From Bradyrhizobium sp. CCGE-LA001 (GTDB lineage Bacteria > Pseudomonadota > Alphaproteobacteria > Rhizobiales > Xanthobacteraceae), in contig NZ_CP013949.1 of NCBI RefSeq assembly GCF_000296215.2, forward strand, positions 5,449,501 through 5,513,500: DNA of 64,000 nt, written 5' to 3'. Position numbers and translations under genes: made by a program. The notes beneath the pieces are model-generated. The model was not told the origin of the DNA. It saw only the letters and a program-made list of their open reading frames with translations, and made no database searches. Every line of letters begins with the position of its first letter. Position 1 is the stretch's first letter. Of this stretch, positions 26,485-35,105 are shown piece by piece.

Positions 26485-27450
26485 GTGAAAACAATCAGCG
26501 TCATCACGCCCTGCTACAACGAAGAGCTGAACGTCAGGGATTGCTATGAGGCGATCCGGCAGATCTTCGACCGCGAGCTCCCGGGCTATCGGCGCGAGCA
26601 CATCTTCTGCGACAACGCCTCCGACGACCGCACGCTGGAGATCCTGCGAGAGATCGCCGCACAGGATCCCGCGGTGAAGGTCATCGTCAACGCGCGCAAT
26701 TTCGGGCCGTTGCGCAATACCTATAACGGGGTGATGGCGAGCAGTGGCGACGCCGTCCTCCTGTTCATGCCGGCGGACCTCCAGGATCCCCCCGAACTGC
26801 TCCCCGAATTCGTCAAGCTATGGGAAGCCGGCAACGAGATCGTCTACGGCATCCGCGCCGTGCGCGAGGAAAGCCGCCTGATGCGCGGGCTGCGCGATGC
26901 CTATTACCGCGTGCTGACCAGATTCTCCGAGCTCAAGGTGCCCCCGGGCGTCGGCGACTTCCAGCTCGTCGACCGGCGCGTCGTCGAAGCCATGCGTCAC
27001 GTCCGCGATGCCTATCCGTTCATGCGCATGATGACGTTCGAGTGCGGCGGCCGCATGGTCGGCGTGCCCTACACCTGGCGCGAGCGCAAGAAGGGTTTTT
27101 CGAAGAACCGCGCCAGCGCGTTGATCGATCAGGGGCTCAACGGGCTGGTGTCCTTCACCACGGCGCCGGTCCGTTTCGGCCTGTTCGCAGGTTTTCTGAT
27201 CTCGGCCCTGAGTATCGGCTACGCTCTCGTCAATTTCGTGATCGGCCTCGTTCTGTACCGGCAGCTCGCCGAACCCGGCATCATCACATTGATCGTCGCC
27301 ATGTTCTTCTTCGGCGGCGTGCAATTGTTCTTCATGGGCATGATCGGCGAATACGTGCTCGCGATCTACGGACAGGTGCGCGAGAAGCCCGTGGTGTTCG
27401 AGCGCGAGCGCGTCAATTTCGATCCGCCGCCGCCGCCCTCTGGCGCGTGA
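26485..27450 (+). CDS. GtrB/DPM1-like membrane-anchored family 2 glycosyltransferase
   Basis: A roughly 321-residue enzyme with SVITPCYNEELNVRDCYEAI, FCDNASDDRTLEIL, NARNFGPLRNTYNGV and the metal-binding MPADLQDPPELLPEF. Two C-terminal membrane helices (FGLFAGFLISALSIGYALV and LIVAMFFFGGVQLFFMG) follow. This layout is that of polyprenyl-phosphate sugar synthases such as GtrB, ArnC and DPM1. It would load a sugar onto undecaprenyl phosphate for a GT-C enzyme such as the preceding gene. GTG 26485 was chosen over TTG 26461. It converges on the transketolase genes 13 bases away. Confidence 0.8.
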   Translation: MKTISVITPCYNEELNVRDCYEAIRQIFDRELPGYRREHIFCDNASDDRTLEILREIAAQDPAVKVIVNARNFGPLRNTYNGVMASSGDAVLLFMPADLQDPPELLPEFVKLWEAGNEIVYGIRAVREESRLMRGLRDAYYRVLTRFSELKVPPGVGDFQLVDRRVVEAMRHVRDAYPFMRMMTFECGGRMVGVPYTWRERKKGFSKNRASALIDQGLNGLVSFTTAPVRFGLFAGFLISALSIGYALVNFVIGLVLYRQLAEPGIITLIVAMFFFGGVQLFFMGMIGEYVLAIYGQVREKPVVFERERVNFDPPPPPSGA

Positions 27451-27463
27451 GGCGCAGACGGCC

Positions 27464-28387
27464 TCAGCGCGCGGCCAGCGACTGCTCGATCCGTGCGACG
27501 ATGGTCTGCACTGACAGGCCGGCAGCGTCGAGCAGCGCCTCGCGTGATCCGGCCTGCGAGGTCTTGCCGCCCTGCTCGGGAATGCCGAGACCCGTGATCG
27601 GCGGCCGCTGTGCATCGCCCGCGAACGCGCCCGCCACGAGGCTGAACAGCCCGCCGCGCAGAATGTGCTCCTCCAGCGTCACGACCAGCGATGCGCCACG
27701 CACGGCGCCGCGGATCGCGGTCTCGTCAAGCGGTTTCAGGCAGGAGACGCTGACCACACCGACCTCCCTGCCGCCCCCGGCGAGCTCGCCGGCCGCCTCC
27801 AGCGCGCGCGAGGCGATCGGCCCCGACGCGAGGATGACGACCTCACGTCCCTCGCGCAGAACCCGCGGCTTGCGCAGGTCGGTCACGGCGGCCCCGAGAT
27901 TGGGCTCACCCTGCCGGCTGAGCCGCAGATAGGACGGTTTGCCGCTTCCAGCGATCAGGCGCGTCGCGGCCCGCACCTCCATGGGATCGCAGGGGACGAA
28001 CACCTCGATGCCCGGCAGCATCGACATGATGCCTGCGTCCTCCAACGCATGGTGCGTGTAGCCCTGGCTGCCATAGGCATAGCCGGCGCCCACCGCCACC
28101 ACCTTGACGTCGGCACCGTGGTAGCAGACGTCGTTGCGCAGCTGCTCGAGGCAGCGCAGCGTCGGGAAATTGCCGATCGAGTAGATGAAGACCGTCTTAC
28201 CCGACAGCGCGATGCCGGCGGCTATCCCTGCCATGTTCTGCTCGGCGACGCCGACATTCAGGTAGCGGTCGGGAAACTTTGCCGCAAACGGCTCCAGCAC
28301 GGAATAACCGAGATCGCCGCAGAGCAGCCAGATGTCGGGATTCTCGCTCGCAGCATGCGACAGGCTCTCGATGAACGTCGTCCTCAT
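27464..28387 (-). CDS. transketolase C-terminal half (PYR plus C-terminal domains)
   Basis: The second subunit of a split thiamine-diphosphate transketolase. It covers the pyrimidine-binding domain with NVGVAEQNMAGIAAGIAL, whose Glu activates the cofactor, and a C-terminal domain beginning GREVVILASGPI. Its length of 307 residues matches other split enzymes. The ATG overlaps the stop of the N-terminal half (ATGA). Full-length housekeeping transketolase is about 660 residues in one chain, so this pair is probably dedicated to glycan synthesis. The likely reaction is two-carbon ketol transfer to or from a sugar. The acceptor is unknown. Confidence 0.8.
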   Translation of the reverse strand: MRTTFIESLSHAASENPDIWLLCGDLGYSVLEPFAAKFPDRYLNVGVAEQNMAGIAAGIALSGKTVFIYSIGNFPTLRCLEQLRNDVCYHGADVKVVAVGAGYAYGSQGYTHHALEDAGIMSMLPGIEVFVPCDPMEVRAATRLIAGSGKPSYLRLSRQGEPNLGAAVTDLRKPRVLREGREVVILASGPIASRALEAAGELAGGGREVGVVSVSCLKPLDETAIRGAVRGASLVVTLEEHILRGGLFSLVAGAFAGDAQRPPITGLGIPEQGGKTSQAGSREALLDAAGLSVQTIVARIEQSLAAR

Positions 28388-29214
28388 GCGCTGACCTCGG
28401 CCAGCGCCTGAGCGAGCAGCTCATCTGAAGGCGAGCGGTAGTGCCATTCGAGCTTGTTTTCCATGAAGCTCACGCCCTTGCCCTTCACGGTATGGGCGAT
28501 CACGACGGTCGGCAGGCCCGATGGTGCCGGCATCGTGCCGAGGACGCGCTCGAGCGCGTCGAGGTCGTGGCCGTCGATCTCCTCGACCTGCCAGCCGAAC
28601 GATCGCCACTTCTCCGCGAAGGGATCGAGATTGAGCACCTCGGCGACCGAGCCAAAGCTTTGGATCTTGTTGAAGTCGACGATGACGCAGAGGTTGTCGA
28701 GCTTGTGGTGGGGCGCGAACAGGATGCCCTCCCAGTTCGATCCCTCGTCGCATTCGCCGTCGCTGAGCAGGCAGAACACCCGGCTGCCGGCGCCTGCCGA
28801 ACGAGCCGCCAGGGCCATGCCGATCGCGATTGGCAGGCCATGGCCGAGCGAGCCGGTCGAGACCTCGACGCCGGGTACCGCATGGCTGACATGGCCGGTG
28901 AAGATCGATCCATCACGGCAATAGGTGCCGAGCTCGTCGCGCGAAAAGAAACCGCTTTCGGCAAGCGTGGCGTACATGATCGCGGTGGCGTGGCCCTTGC
29001 TGAGCACGAAGCGATCGCGGTTCGGGCTTTGCGGATCTGCGGGATCGATACGCAGGATGCGCGTGTACAGCACCGCAAGGATGTCCGCCATCGAGAGGCA
29101 GCCGCCGATATGGGAAGCCTTGGCAGCGTGCACCATCCGTAGCGCATGCGCGCGGATTCGGCGGGCGAACTCCCTCGGCTCAGGACGATTTGCGGGAAGA
29201 GGTGGTCGCGTCAT
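28384..29214 (-). CDS. transketolase N-terminal half (thiamine-diphosphate domain)
   Basis: The 276-residue first subunit. It shows KASHIGGCLSMADILAVLY, RFVLSKGHATAIMYATLAE, GSLGHGLPIAIGMALA and the cofactor motif LLSDGECDEGSNWEG with downstream VIVDFNKIQSFG. These are the standard GDG-to-NN elements binding magnesium and thiamine diphosphate. It acts with the product of 27464-28387. Its 5' end overlaps the 3' end of the sugar epimerase gene by 35 bases, so all three are probably one operon read on the reverse strand. Confidence 0.8.
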   Translation of the reverse strand: MTRPPLPANRPEPREFARRIRAHALRMVHAAKASHIGGCLSMADILAVLYTRILRIDPADPQSPNRDRFVLSKGHATAIMYATLAESGFFSRDELGTYCRDGSIFTGHVSHAVPGVEVSTGSLGHGLPIAIGMALAARSAGAGSRVFCLLSDGECDEGSNWEGILFAPHHKLDNLCVIVDFNKIQSFGSVAEVLNLDPFAEKWRSFGWQVEEIDGHDLDALERVLGTMPAPSGLPTVVIAHTVKGKGVSFMENKLEWHYRSPSDELLAQALAEVSA

Positions 29215-30109
29215 GCCAGTTTACCGTTTCGCGTAAGCCTTCATCCAACGACACTTCGGGCTTCCAACCTAACGCCAGCGCGCGCGAAACGTCCGCAGCC
29301 AGGACCATAACTTGATCGGGCCGATACGCCAACTCGCCGAAGCCGAGCACTGCGCCGGGATCGACGAGATCGCGCAACCGCGTCACCGTCTCACGCAGCG
29401 GCGGCGCGTCCGGACTGCCGACGTTGAAGATGCCGTTCGCAGCGTCATGCGTGATGGCCAGCCGGAAGGCGCTCGCCGCGTCGCGCGCGTGCAAAAATCC
29501 CCAGCGCTGCTCGCAAGCCGTGAGGGCCATGTGTTGTCCGGAGCGCAGGTTACGGATCATGCTCGGGATCAACCAATGATCGGCATCGTTCGGGCCGTAG
29601 GTCGAGAAGATCCTGAGCCACGCCGCGCGCAGCCCCCGCTCCTCGCACAAGCGCAGCGCCATCGATCCGGCCGCCAGCTTGGCCATGCCGTACAACGTCG
29701 TCGGTCGCGGGGCGTCGTCCTCGCGGATGGCGCGGTCGTAGGGCCCGTATTCCGCCTGCGATCCGGCCCCGACGAAAATCTTGGCGCCCGCCTCGGCTGC
29801 GAGATCTGCGAGCCTCACCGTGTCGGCGACGTTAGTGGCCTGAACCGGGCTGTTGCGGTCGGCACCGGCGACCCCGCGCCAGGCCATGTGCACGACCGCC
29901 TCCGGCGCGAAAGCCCTGAGCGCTCCGCGCAACCCGCTTAGATCGTCCAGACCGGCCGCCACCACCTGCAGCCGGTCGCGAACCTCCCCGAGGCGCCAAT
30001 CGGAACTTGCAGGCCGCAGCAGGACGACCACCTCGTGTCCCCGCGCCACGAGGTCCGTAACCAGATAGGAGCCCAGAAAGCCGCTCGCGCCGGTGACAAA
30101 AATACGCAT
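29180..30109 (-). CDS. NAD-dependent epimerase/dehydratase/reductase
   Basis: An extended SDR of about 309 residues. MRIFVTGASGFLGSYL is the cofactor loop, VGAGSQAEYGPYD holds the Ser/Thr position, YGMAK gives the catalytic Tyr and Lys, and LRIFSTYGPND follows. The outline resembles 4-keto-sugar reductases and epimerases of CDP-sugar pathways (RfbJ-like). It leads the operon containing the split transketolase and lies near RfbF/RfbG. It may reduce a keto group on a CDP-linked or branched sugar. The ATG at 30109 with GGGGG upstream was preferred to GTG 30127. Confidence 0.75.
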   Translation of the reverse strand: MRIFVTGASGFLGSYLVTDLVARGHEVVVLLRPASSDWRLGEVRDRLQVVAAGLDDLSGLRGALRAFAPEAVVHMAWRGVAGADRNSPVQATNVADTVRLADLAAEAGAKIFVGAGSQAEYGPYDRAIREDDAPRPTTLYGMAKLAAGSMALRLCEERGLRAAWLRIFSTYGPNDADHWLIPSMIRNLRSGQHMALTACEQRWGFLHARDAASAFRLAITHDAANGIFNVGSPDAPPLRETVTRLRDLVDPGAVLGFGELAYRPDQVMVLAADVSRALALGWKPEVSLDEGLRETVNWHDATTSSRKSS

Positions 30110-30237
30110 GACCCCCGGGTAGATCACGCCCCCCGGGCCGTCAATGTCCCGCCTCCCGAGCGCCGCCCAGCGTCCCGATCACGTCCGATCCGAGCTTGAT
30201 TATCCGGCCCATGCGGCTAAAGGGAGGGCCGGAATCG

Positions 30238-31218
30238 ATGTTCCACGACGCAGGGGTTGGACGTATGAGTGACTTCAGGCTGGCCATGGTGTCCGCGGGC
30301 TTCGAGCACGGCGGCAACGTCACCCATCGTCATTTCGACGGTCATCCCGACCTGCTCGTCTATCCCTTCGAGTCGCAGCTCGGCAACCGCAACTTCAACG
30401 ACTTCCTGGCTTCGGTCGAGCGCGTTCAATACCGCTATCCCGAATTCCCGGAAGGGCTGACGGCGATCGAGCTCTACGAGCAGATGATCGACGAGGAACT
30501 GAAGACGTTCCTGCGCAAGCGCAACGGCTCCAAGTTCCGCGACGCGGATTGCGTGCTGGACGAGAAGAAGCGCGTCGCCGAATTCGCCCGGCTCGTCGGC
30601 GAGCCCCCGATCTTCCGCCGGCAGGTGATCGAGGCCTTCTTCCGCGCGACCTTCGCGGCCTGGGAGAATTACTACACCAAGCCGCGTCCCGGCATGGTCC
30701 ATGTCGGCTACTCGCCCGCCATCGGCATCGACGCCGACCGCATGGTGCGCGACTTCCCCAACGTGCGCATCCTGCACATCGTGCGCAATCCGTTCTCGGC
30801 CTATCGCGACACCAAGCGCCGCCCCTTCCCGCAGCCGCTGACCAAATACCTGATCACCTGGAACATCTATCACTCCACAGTCGAGATGTTCGCGAAGATG
30901 TATCCGGACAACGTGCGCATCTTCCGCTACGAGGATCTCGTCGAGGACAAGCGCAAGTTCATGACCGAAGCCGCCGGCTTCATCGGCGTACCCTTCGCAG
31001 ACAGCATGCTTTATCCGAGCTGGAACGGCGTCGAGATCAAGGACTCCATCGCGCCCTGGGGAACCGTGCTCAAGAGCACCAAGGACTACAACCAGGCCGT
31101 CATCCAGGAGCTCTCGGACGAGGAGCGCAAGCAGATCGCACAGGGCACCGCGGCGCTGGCCCGCCATTTCGGCTACGACCGTATCGATTATCTGAGCCCG
31201 CTCTACCGTGCTGAGTAA
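30238..31218 (+). CDS. sulfotransferase family protein
   Basis: A roughly 326-residue cytosolic PAPS-dependent sulfotransferase. The 3'-phosphate loop ILHIVRNPFSAYRDTKRR is clear, and a late ADSMLYPSWNG segment follows. The usual 5'-phosphosulfate loop is atypical (AGFEHGGNVTHRHFDGHP), so the substrate and even sulfate transfer need proof. ATG 30238 is preferred because AGGGAGGG lies 9 bases upstream. ATG 30265, with its own AGGGG, is also possible. The 3' end overlaps a kinase-like gene by 11 bases. A role in decorating the glycan is inferred. Confidence 0.7.
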   Translation: MFHDAGVGRMSDFRLAMVSAGFEHGGNVTHRHFDGHPDLLVYPFESQLGNRNFNDFLASVERVQYRYPEFPEGLTAIELYEQMIDEELKTFLRKRNGSKFRDADCVLDEKKRVAEFARLVGEPPIFRRQVIEAFFRATFAAWENYYTKPRPGMVHVGYSPAIGIDADRMVRDFPNVRILHIVRNPFSAYRDTKRRPFPQPLTKYLITWNIYHSTVEMFAKMYPDNVRIFRYEDLVEDKRKFMTEAAGFIGVPFADSMLYPSWNGVEIKDSIAPWGTVLKSTKDYNQAVIQELSDEERKQIAQGTAALARHFGYDRIDYLSPLYRAE

Positions 31219-32098
31219 GATCGCCTTCTACGAAGCCGACCACCGCCCCGACATCGCCGCCGACCGCGCGCGCCTGCTGCCCGCACTGCGGCAGCATCTG
31301 CAATCATCAGGCAGCGACGTCACCGTTGCCCCTGTGCCGGACGGCACGCTCGGCATTTGCTTTACGGCGGACATCTCCGGCGAAAAGCAGTTCGTGAAGA
31401 CGCATCTTCCGGGCGCGACCGCACGCGGCAGCCTCGCCAAGGAAGCGGAGATCCTCTTCCAGCTCTACGGCCAGACGATTGTGCGCGATCGTTTCGAAAT
31501 CCCGCTTGCGGACGGAACGGACCGGCTCTGCCTGATGATGCCCGCCCTCGCACCGCTGACCGGCCCGATGCCGTCCGCTGTTGCCGCCGCGATGGCAGAC
31601 GCGCTCAGCGAGCGACTCAACGACTTGCGGCCGGGTCAGCTTGCCTCGTTCGAGCACTATCTGGCAGCCGCGGAACGGGCCCTGAAAATGCTGTCGGAGC
31701 GCGGTCTGTTGGAGCGGACCAGCGCGGCCGAAATGCAGCGTCTGATCGCGCTGCTTGGAGATCGTCTTCCGGACCTGCCGAAAGCGCTCTGTCACGGCGA
31801 TTTCGGACCAAAGAACGTCATGCTCCAGGCCGCCGAGCCGCGCGTCATCGACTGGGAAGACGCATTCCACGGCATTGCCGGCTACGACTATCTCTATTGG
31901 CTGACCTTCATGGAAAACCGGCCCTTCCTGCAAAGGGACGCGTTCGGCCGAACCGGCCTCGCGCAGGAGGTCGAACGCGCCATCCTCGCACTCGTCGTCC
32001 TGCTCAAATCCTACCTGGCGGTACTGTCGGGCGCGCATTTGAAGCACGCGCTGTCGGCCGAGGCCCGCATCGCCGAGATTCTCGACCTGCCGCGCTGA
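31208..32098 (+). CDS. APH/choline-kinase-like phosphotransferase
   Basis: A 296-residue protein with the aminoglycoside-phosphotransferase catalytic loop LCHGDFGPKNVM and the metal-binding VIDWEDAFHG. Family members phosphorylate small molecules, including sugars and choline. It starts with GTG inside the sulfotransferase gene, so the two are translated together. Its stop codon abuts the stop codon of rfbG on the other strand with no base between. The substrate is unknown. Confidence 0.7.
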   Translation: MLSKIAFYEADHRPDIAADRARLLPALRQHLQSSGSDVTVAPVPDGTLGICFTADISGEKQFVKTHLPGATARGSLAKEAEILFQLYGQTIVRDRFEIPLADGTDRLCLMMPALAPLTGPMPSAVAAAMADALSERLNDLRPGQLASFEHYLAAAERALKMLSERGLLERTSAAEMQRLIALLGDRLPDLPKALCHGDFGPKNVMLQAAEPRVIDWEDAFHGIAGYDYLYWLTFMENRPFLQRDAFGRTGLAQEVERAILALVVLLKSYLAVLSGAHLKHALSAEARIAEILDLPR

Positions 32099-33157
32099 TC
32101 ACGCCTGCGCGGCGACCTGATCGACTTGATCGAGCGAGAATTTGCGCAGATCGCGTCCCTCGCGCAGCGCCTTGTACCAGTCGACGGTGAGCCGAAGGCC
32201 CTCGGCCAGGTCCAGCCGCGGTTTCCAGCCGAGCTCGCTCCGCGCTTTCGCACAGTCGAGCCTGAGATAGGCTGCTTCGTGCGGATGCGGACCGGCATCC
32301 GCCGTCCACCGCGCGCCATCGCCCCACAGCGCGATCAGATGATCGACCACCGTCCCGACCGGCACCTCACTTGCGGCATCAGGCCCGAAATTCCAGCCAC
32401 CAACGAAGCGTTGATCGTCCGCTAGCCGCTCGACCAGCTCGAGATAGCCGAGCACGGGATCGAGTGCGTGCTGCCAGGGCCGCACCGAATTAGGGTTACG
32501 GATCCGCAGCGCCTCGCCTGCAAGGAACGCCTGCATCGCGTCGGGCACCAGGCGGTCGCGCGCCCAGTCGCCGCCGCCGAAGACGTTGCCGGCGCGCGCG
32601 GTCGCGATGCGTGCGGCGCCCTCCGCATTGAAGAAGCTGTGCCGATAGGCATGCGTTGCGAGCTCGGCGCAGGCCTTGCTGTTGCTGTAGGGGTCGTTGC
32701 CGCCGAGACGATCCTCCTCGCGAAAGGCGGCACCCGCACCGTTGTTCTCGTAGCATTTGTCGGTGGTGACGATCAGGACCGCCTGCACGGAGCGCAAATG
32801 CCGTGCGGCATCCAGCACATGCACCGTTCCCATCACATTGGTCGCAAAGGTCTCGACAGGTTCCTCATAGGACGGGCGCACCAGGGCCTGTGCCGCCATA
32901 TGGATGACGATGTCCGGCTCCGCCTCCGCCATCGCCGCACGCAGAGCCGGGAGATCGCGGATGTCGGCGAGGCGGTGCTTGATGCCGTCGGCGACGCGCG
33001 CCGTCACGAATAGCGCGGATTGATGCGTCGGCGGCAGCGCATAGCCGTAGACGCTGGCGCCAAGGCGACCCAGCAGCAACGAAGCCCATGCGCCCTTGAA
33101 GCCGGTATGTCCGGTCAGGAAGACCTTCTTGCCGCGCCAGAATGCAGGATCCGTCAC
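32099..33157 (-). CDS. rfbG: CDP-glucose 4,6-dehydratase
   Basis: Converts CDP-glucose to CDP-4-keto-6-deoxyglucose, the branch point for 3,6-dideoxy and branched sugars. The extended SDR has VFLTGHTGFKGAWASLLL (about 12-29), which is diagnostic for RfbG, then HMAAQALVRPSYEEPVETF, VTTDKCYEN, YSNSKACAE and ARAGNVFGGGDWA. GTG 33157 overlaps the rfbF stop as GTGA and has GGAGA upstream, so it is preferred to an ATG 33 bases earlier. Length is about 352 residues, as usual. It is co-transcribed with rfbF. Confidence 0.88.
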   Translation of the reverse strand: MTDPAFWRGKKVFLTGHTGFKGAWASLLLGRLGASVYGYALPPTHQSALFVTARVADGIKHRLADIRDLPALRAAMAEAEPDIVIHMAAQALVRPSYEEPVETFATNVMGTVHVLDAARHLRSVQAVLIVTTDKCYENNGAGAAFREEDRLGGNDPYSNSKACAELATHAYRHSFFNAEGAARIATARAGNVFGGGDWARDRLVPDAMQAFLAGEALRIRNPNSVRPWQHALDPVLGYLELVERLADDQRFVGGWNFGPDAASEVPVGTVVDHLIALWGDGARWTADAGPHPHEAAYLRLDCAKARSELGWKPRLDLAEGLRLTVDWYKALREGRDLRKFSLDQVDQVAAQA

Positions 33158-33924
33158 CAGATTCTCCACTTCGCGCGATTGCCCGCCCACTCGCCCTCGA
33201 GGAAATTGCGATCGCGCAGCGAATCCATCGGGTGCCAGAAACCGGGATGCACATAGGCGCGCAGATCGTCGCCGCGCGCGAGCTGCTCCATCGGCTCGCG
33301 CTCCCAGATCGTCTTGTCGCCGTCAATGAGATCGCCGACCGATGGCGATAGCAGGAAGAATCCGCCATTGATCCAGCCACCATCGTCACTCGGCTTTTCC
33401 TCGAAATTGACGACCCGGTCGCCCTCGATTGCGACCGCACCGAAGCGCTTGGCCGGCCGCACCACCGAAACGGTGGCTCTCCGCCCATGCGCCTTATGAA
33501 AGGCGATCTCGGCGCCGAGGTCGATATCGGCGACGCCATCGCCATAGGTCAGCGCGAAGAAAGGCTCGTTTGCGACGTAAGGCAGCACGCGCTTCAACCG
33601 GCCGCCGGTCTGGGTGTCCTCCCCGGTATCCACCAGCGTGACCCGCCAGGGCTCGGCGGTTTCGCGATGCACCTCCATCCGGTTCTCGGCGAGATGGAAC
33701 GTCACGTCGGACATGTGCAGGAAGTAGTTCGCGAAATACTCCTTGATCATGTAGCCCTTGTAGCCAAGGCAGATCACGAAGTCGTTGAAGCCGTGATGGC
33801 TGTAGATCTTCATGATGTGCCAGAGGATCGGCCGGCCGCCGATTTCGACCATCGGCTTCGGTCGCGTGCTGGTCTCCTCTGCGATTCGGGTGCCCAGGCC
33901 TCCCGCGAGAATTACGACTTTCAT
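33154..33924 (-). CDS. rfbF: glucose-1-phosphate cytidylyltransferase
   Basis: Makes CDP-glucose from CTP and glucose 1-phosphate. The 256-residue protein has VVILAGGLGTRIAEETSTRPKP at its N-terminus (the family loop) plus IGGRPILWHIMKIYSHHG, YGDGVADID and FHPMDSLRDRNFLE-like residues near the end (WHPMDSLRDRN). The size equals that of characterised RfbF. ATG 33924 was chosen; the frame extends to 34035 but the extra residues do not fit the family. It is the first gene of the rfbFG operon and diverges from the UDP-xylose synthase gene. Confidence 0.88.
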   Translation of the reverse strand: MKVVILAGGLGTRIAEETSTRPKPMVEIGGRPILWHIMKIYSHHGFNDFVICLGYKGYMIKEYFANYFLHMSDVTFHLAENRMEVHRETAEPWRVTLVDTGEDTQTGGRLKRVLPYVANEPFFALTYGDGVADIDLGAEIAFHKAHGRRATVSVVRPAKRFGAVAIEGDRVVNFEEKPSDDGGWINGGFFLLSPSVGDLIDGDKTIWEREPMEQLARGDDLRAYVHPGFWHPMDSLRDRNFLEGEWAGNRAKWRIW

Positions 33925-34012
33925 CAAATCTGCTCCGAACGAGGAGACATCCTCGCAATCCAGACGGCTTCTATACGAACTGGCCCTACCTGAAAAACCG
34001 TCCGCGACCACA

Positions 34013-34048
34013 GCTATGCGGTATTTAAATACCATAGCGCAAGGCTAT
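34013..34048. promoter_or_regulatory. palindromic control site between divergent rfbF and UDP-xylose synthase genes
   Basis: A perfect 14-base palindrome GGTATTTAAATACC occupies 34020-34033. It is flanked by GCTAT (34013-34017) and ATAGC (34034-34038), and another GCTAT lies at 34044-34048. It sits in the 190-base gap between divergent operons in an otherwise GC-rich region. It could be an operator for both directions or a small hairpin. No regulator gene is adjacent. Confidence 0.4.
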
Positions 34049-34114
34049 TGGCCTTTCCTCGCGTAGCCGATACCACTCAGCCCGCCCCGCCCGCGGACTC
34101 ATCTGGAATTGATC

Positions 34115-35077
34115 ATGCCGTTTGAAAGCTACAAGAACAGCCGCATCCTCGTGACGGGAGGCGCCGGCTTCATCGGGTCGCATATCTGCGAGCGGCTGCT
34201 CGATGCGGGAGCCGAGGTGGTGTCTGCTGACAATTATTTCACCGGCAGCCGGCGCAACATCGCTCACCTGATCGCCAATCCGCTGTTCGAGGCGGTCAGG
34301 CACGACGTCACCTTCCCGCTCTATATCGAGGTCGACGCGATCTTCAACCTGGCCTGCCCGGCCTCGCCAATCCACTACCAGCGCGACCCCGTGCAGACCA
34401 CCAAGACCTCGGTGCACGGCGCCATCAACATGCTCGGCCTCGCCAAGCGGCTGAAGGCGCGCATCTTCCAGGCCTCCACCAGCGAGGTCTATGGCGATCC
34501 GCTGATCCATCCGCAGACCGAGGACTATTGGGGCAACGTCAACCCGATCGGCATCCGCTCCTGTTATGATGAGGGCAAGCGCTGCGCCGAGACGCTGTTC
34601 TTCGACTATTGGCGTCAGCACGGCCTGCCGATCAAGGTCGCGCGCATCTTCAACACCTATGGTCCACGCATGCAGCCCAATGACGGCCGCGTGGTGTCGT
34701 CTTTCATCGTCCAGGCGCTCAAGGACGAGCCGATTACCGTGTTCGGCGATGGCGGGCAGACGCGCTCGTTCTGCTATGTCGACGATCTCGTCGAGGCCAT
34801 CATGCGGTTGATGGTGACCGCGGAAGACGTCACCGGCCCGATCAATCTCGGCAACAACTCCGAGTTCACGATCCGCGAGCTTGCCGAGAAGGTCATCATG
34901 CTCACGGGTTCGCGCTCCAAGCTGGTGTTCAAGCCGCTGCCGCAAGACGACCCGCGGCAGCGCCAGCCCGACCTCGCCAAGGCGAAGGCGGTGCTGAACT
35001 GGGAGCCGAAGGTCGCGCTCGAGGACGGACTGAAGGAGACGATCGCCTATTTCAAGCGCTCGCTTGAAATCGCCTGA
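34115..35077 (+). CDS. UDP-glucuronate decarboxylase (UDP-xylose synthase)
   Basis: Converts UDP-glucuronate to UDP-xylose in the cytoplasm. The 320-residue extended SDR has ILVTGGAGFIGSHICERL, the family-defining ACPASPIHYQRDPVQT, TSEVYGDP, RSCYDEGKRCAETL (Tyr and Lys) and ARIFNTYGPRM. These features are typical of UXS proteins. ATG 34115 was chosen over TTG 34109. It is the first forward gene after the palindromic spacer, followed 28 bases later by a Wzy-like gene. Xylose is then a likely component of this glycan. Confidence 0.9.
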   Translation: MPFESYKNSRILVTGGAGFIGSHICERLLDAGAEVVSADNYFTGSRRNIAHLIANPLFEAVRHDVTFPLYIEVDAIFNLACPASPIHYQRDPVQTTKTSVHGAINMLGLAKRLKARIFQASTSEVYGDPLIHPQTEDYWGNVNPIGIRSCYDEGKRCAETLFFDYWRQHGLPIKVARIFNTYGPRMQPNDGRVVSSFIVQALKDEPITVFGDGGQTRSFCYVDDLVEAIMRLMVTAEDVTGPINLGNNSEFTIRELAEKVIMLTGSRSKLVFKPLPQDDPRQRQPDLAKAKAVLNWEPKVALEDGLKETIAYFKRSLEIA

Positions 35078-35105
35078 TCGCGCCTGCAAACCTCAACCTA
35101 CCCGC

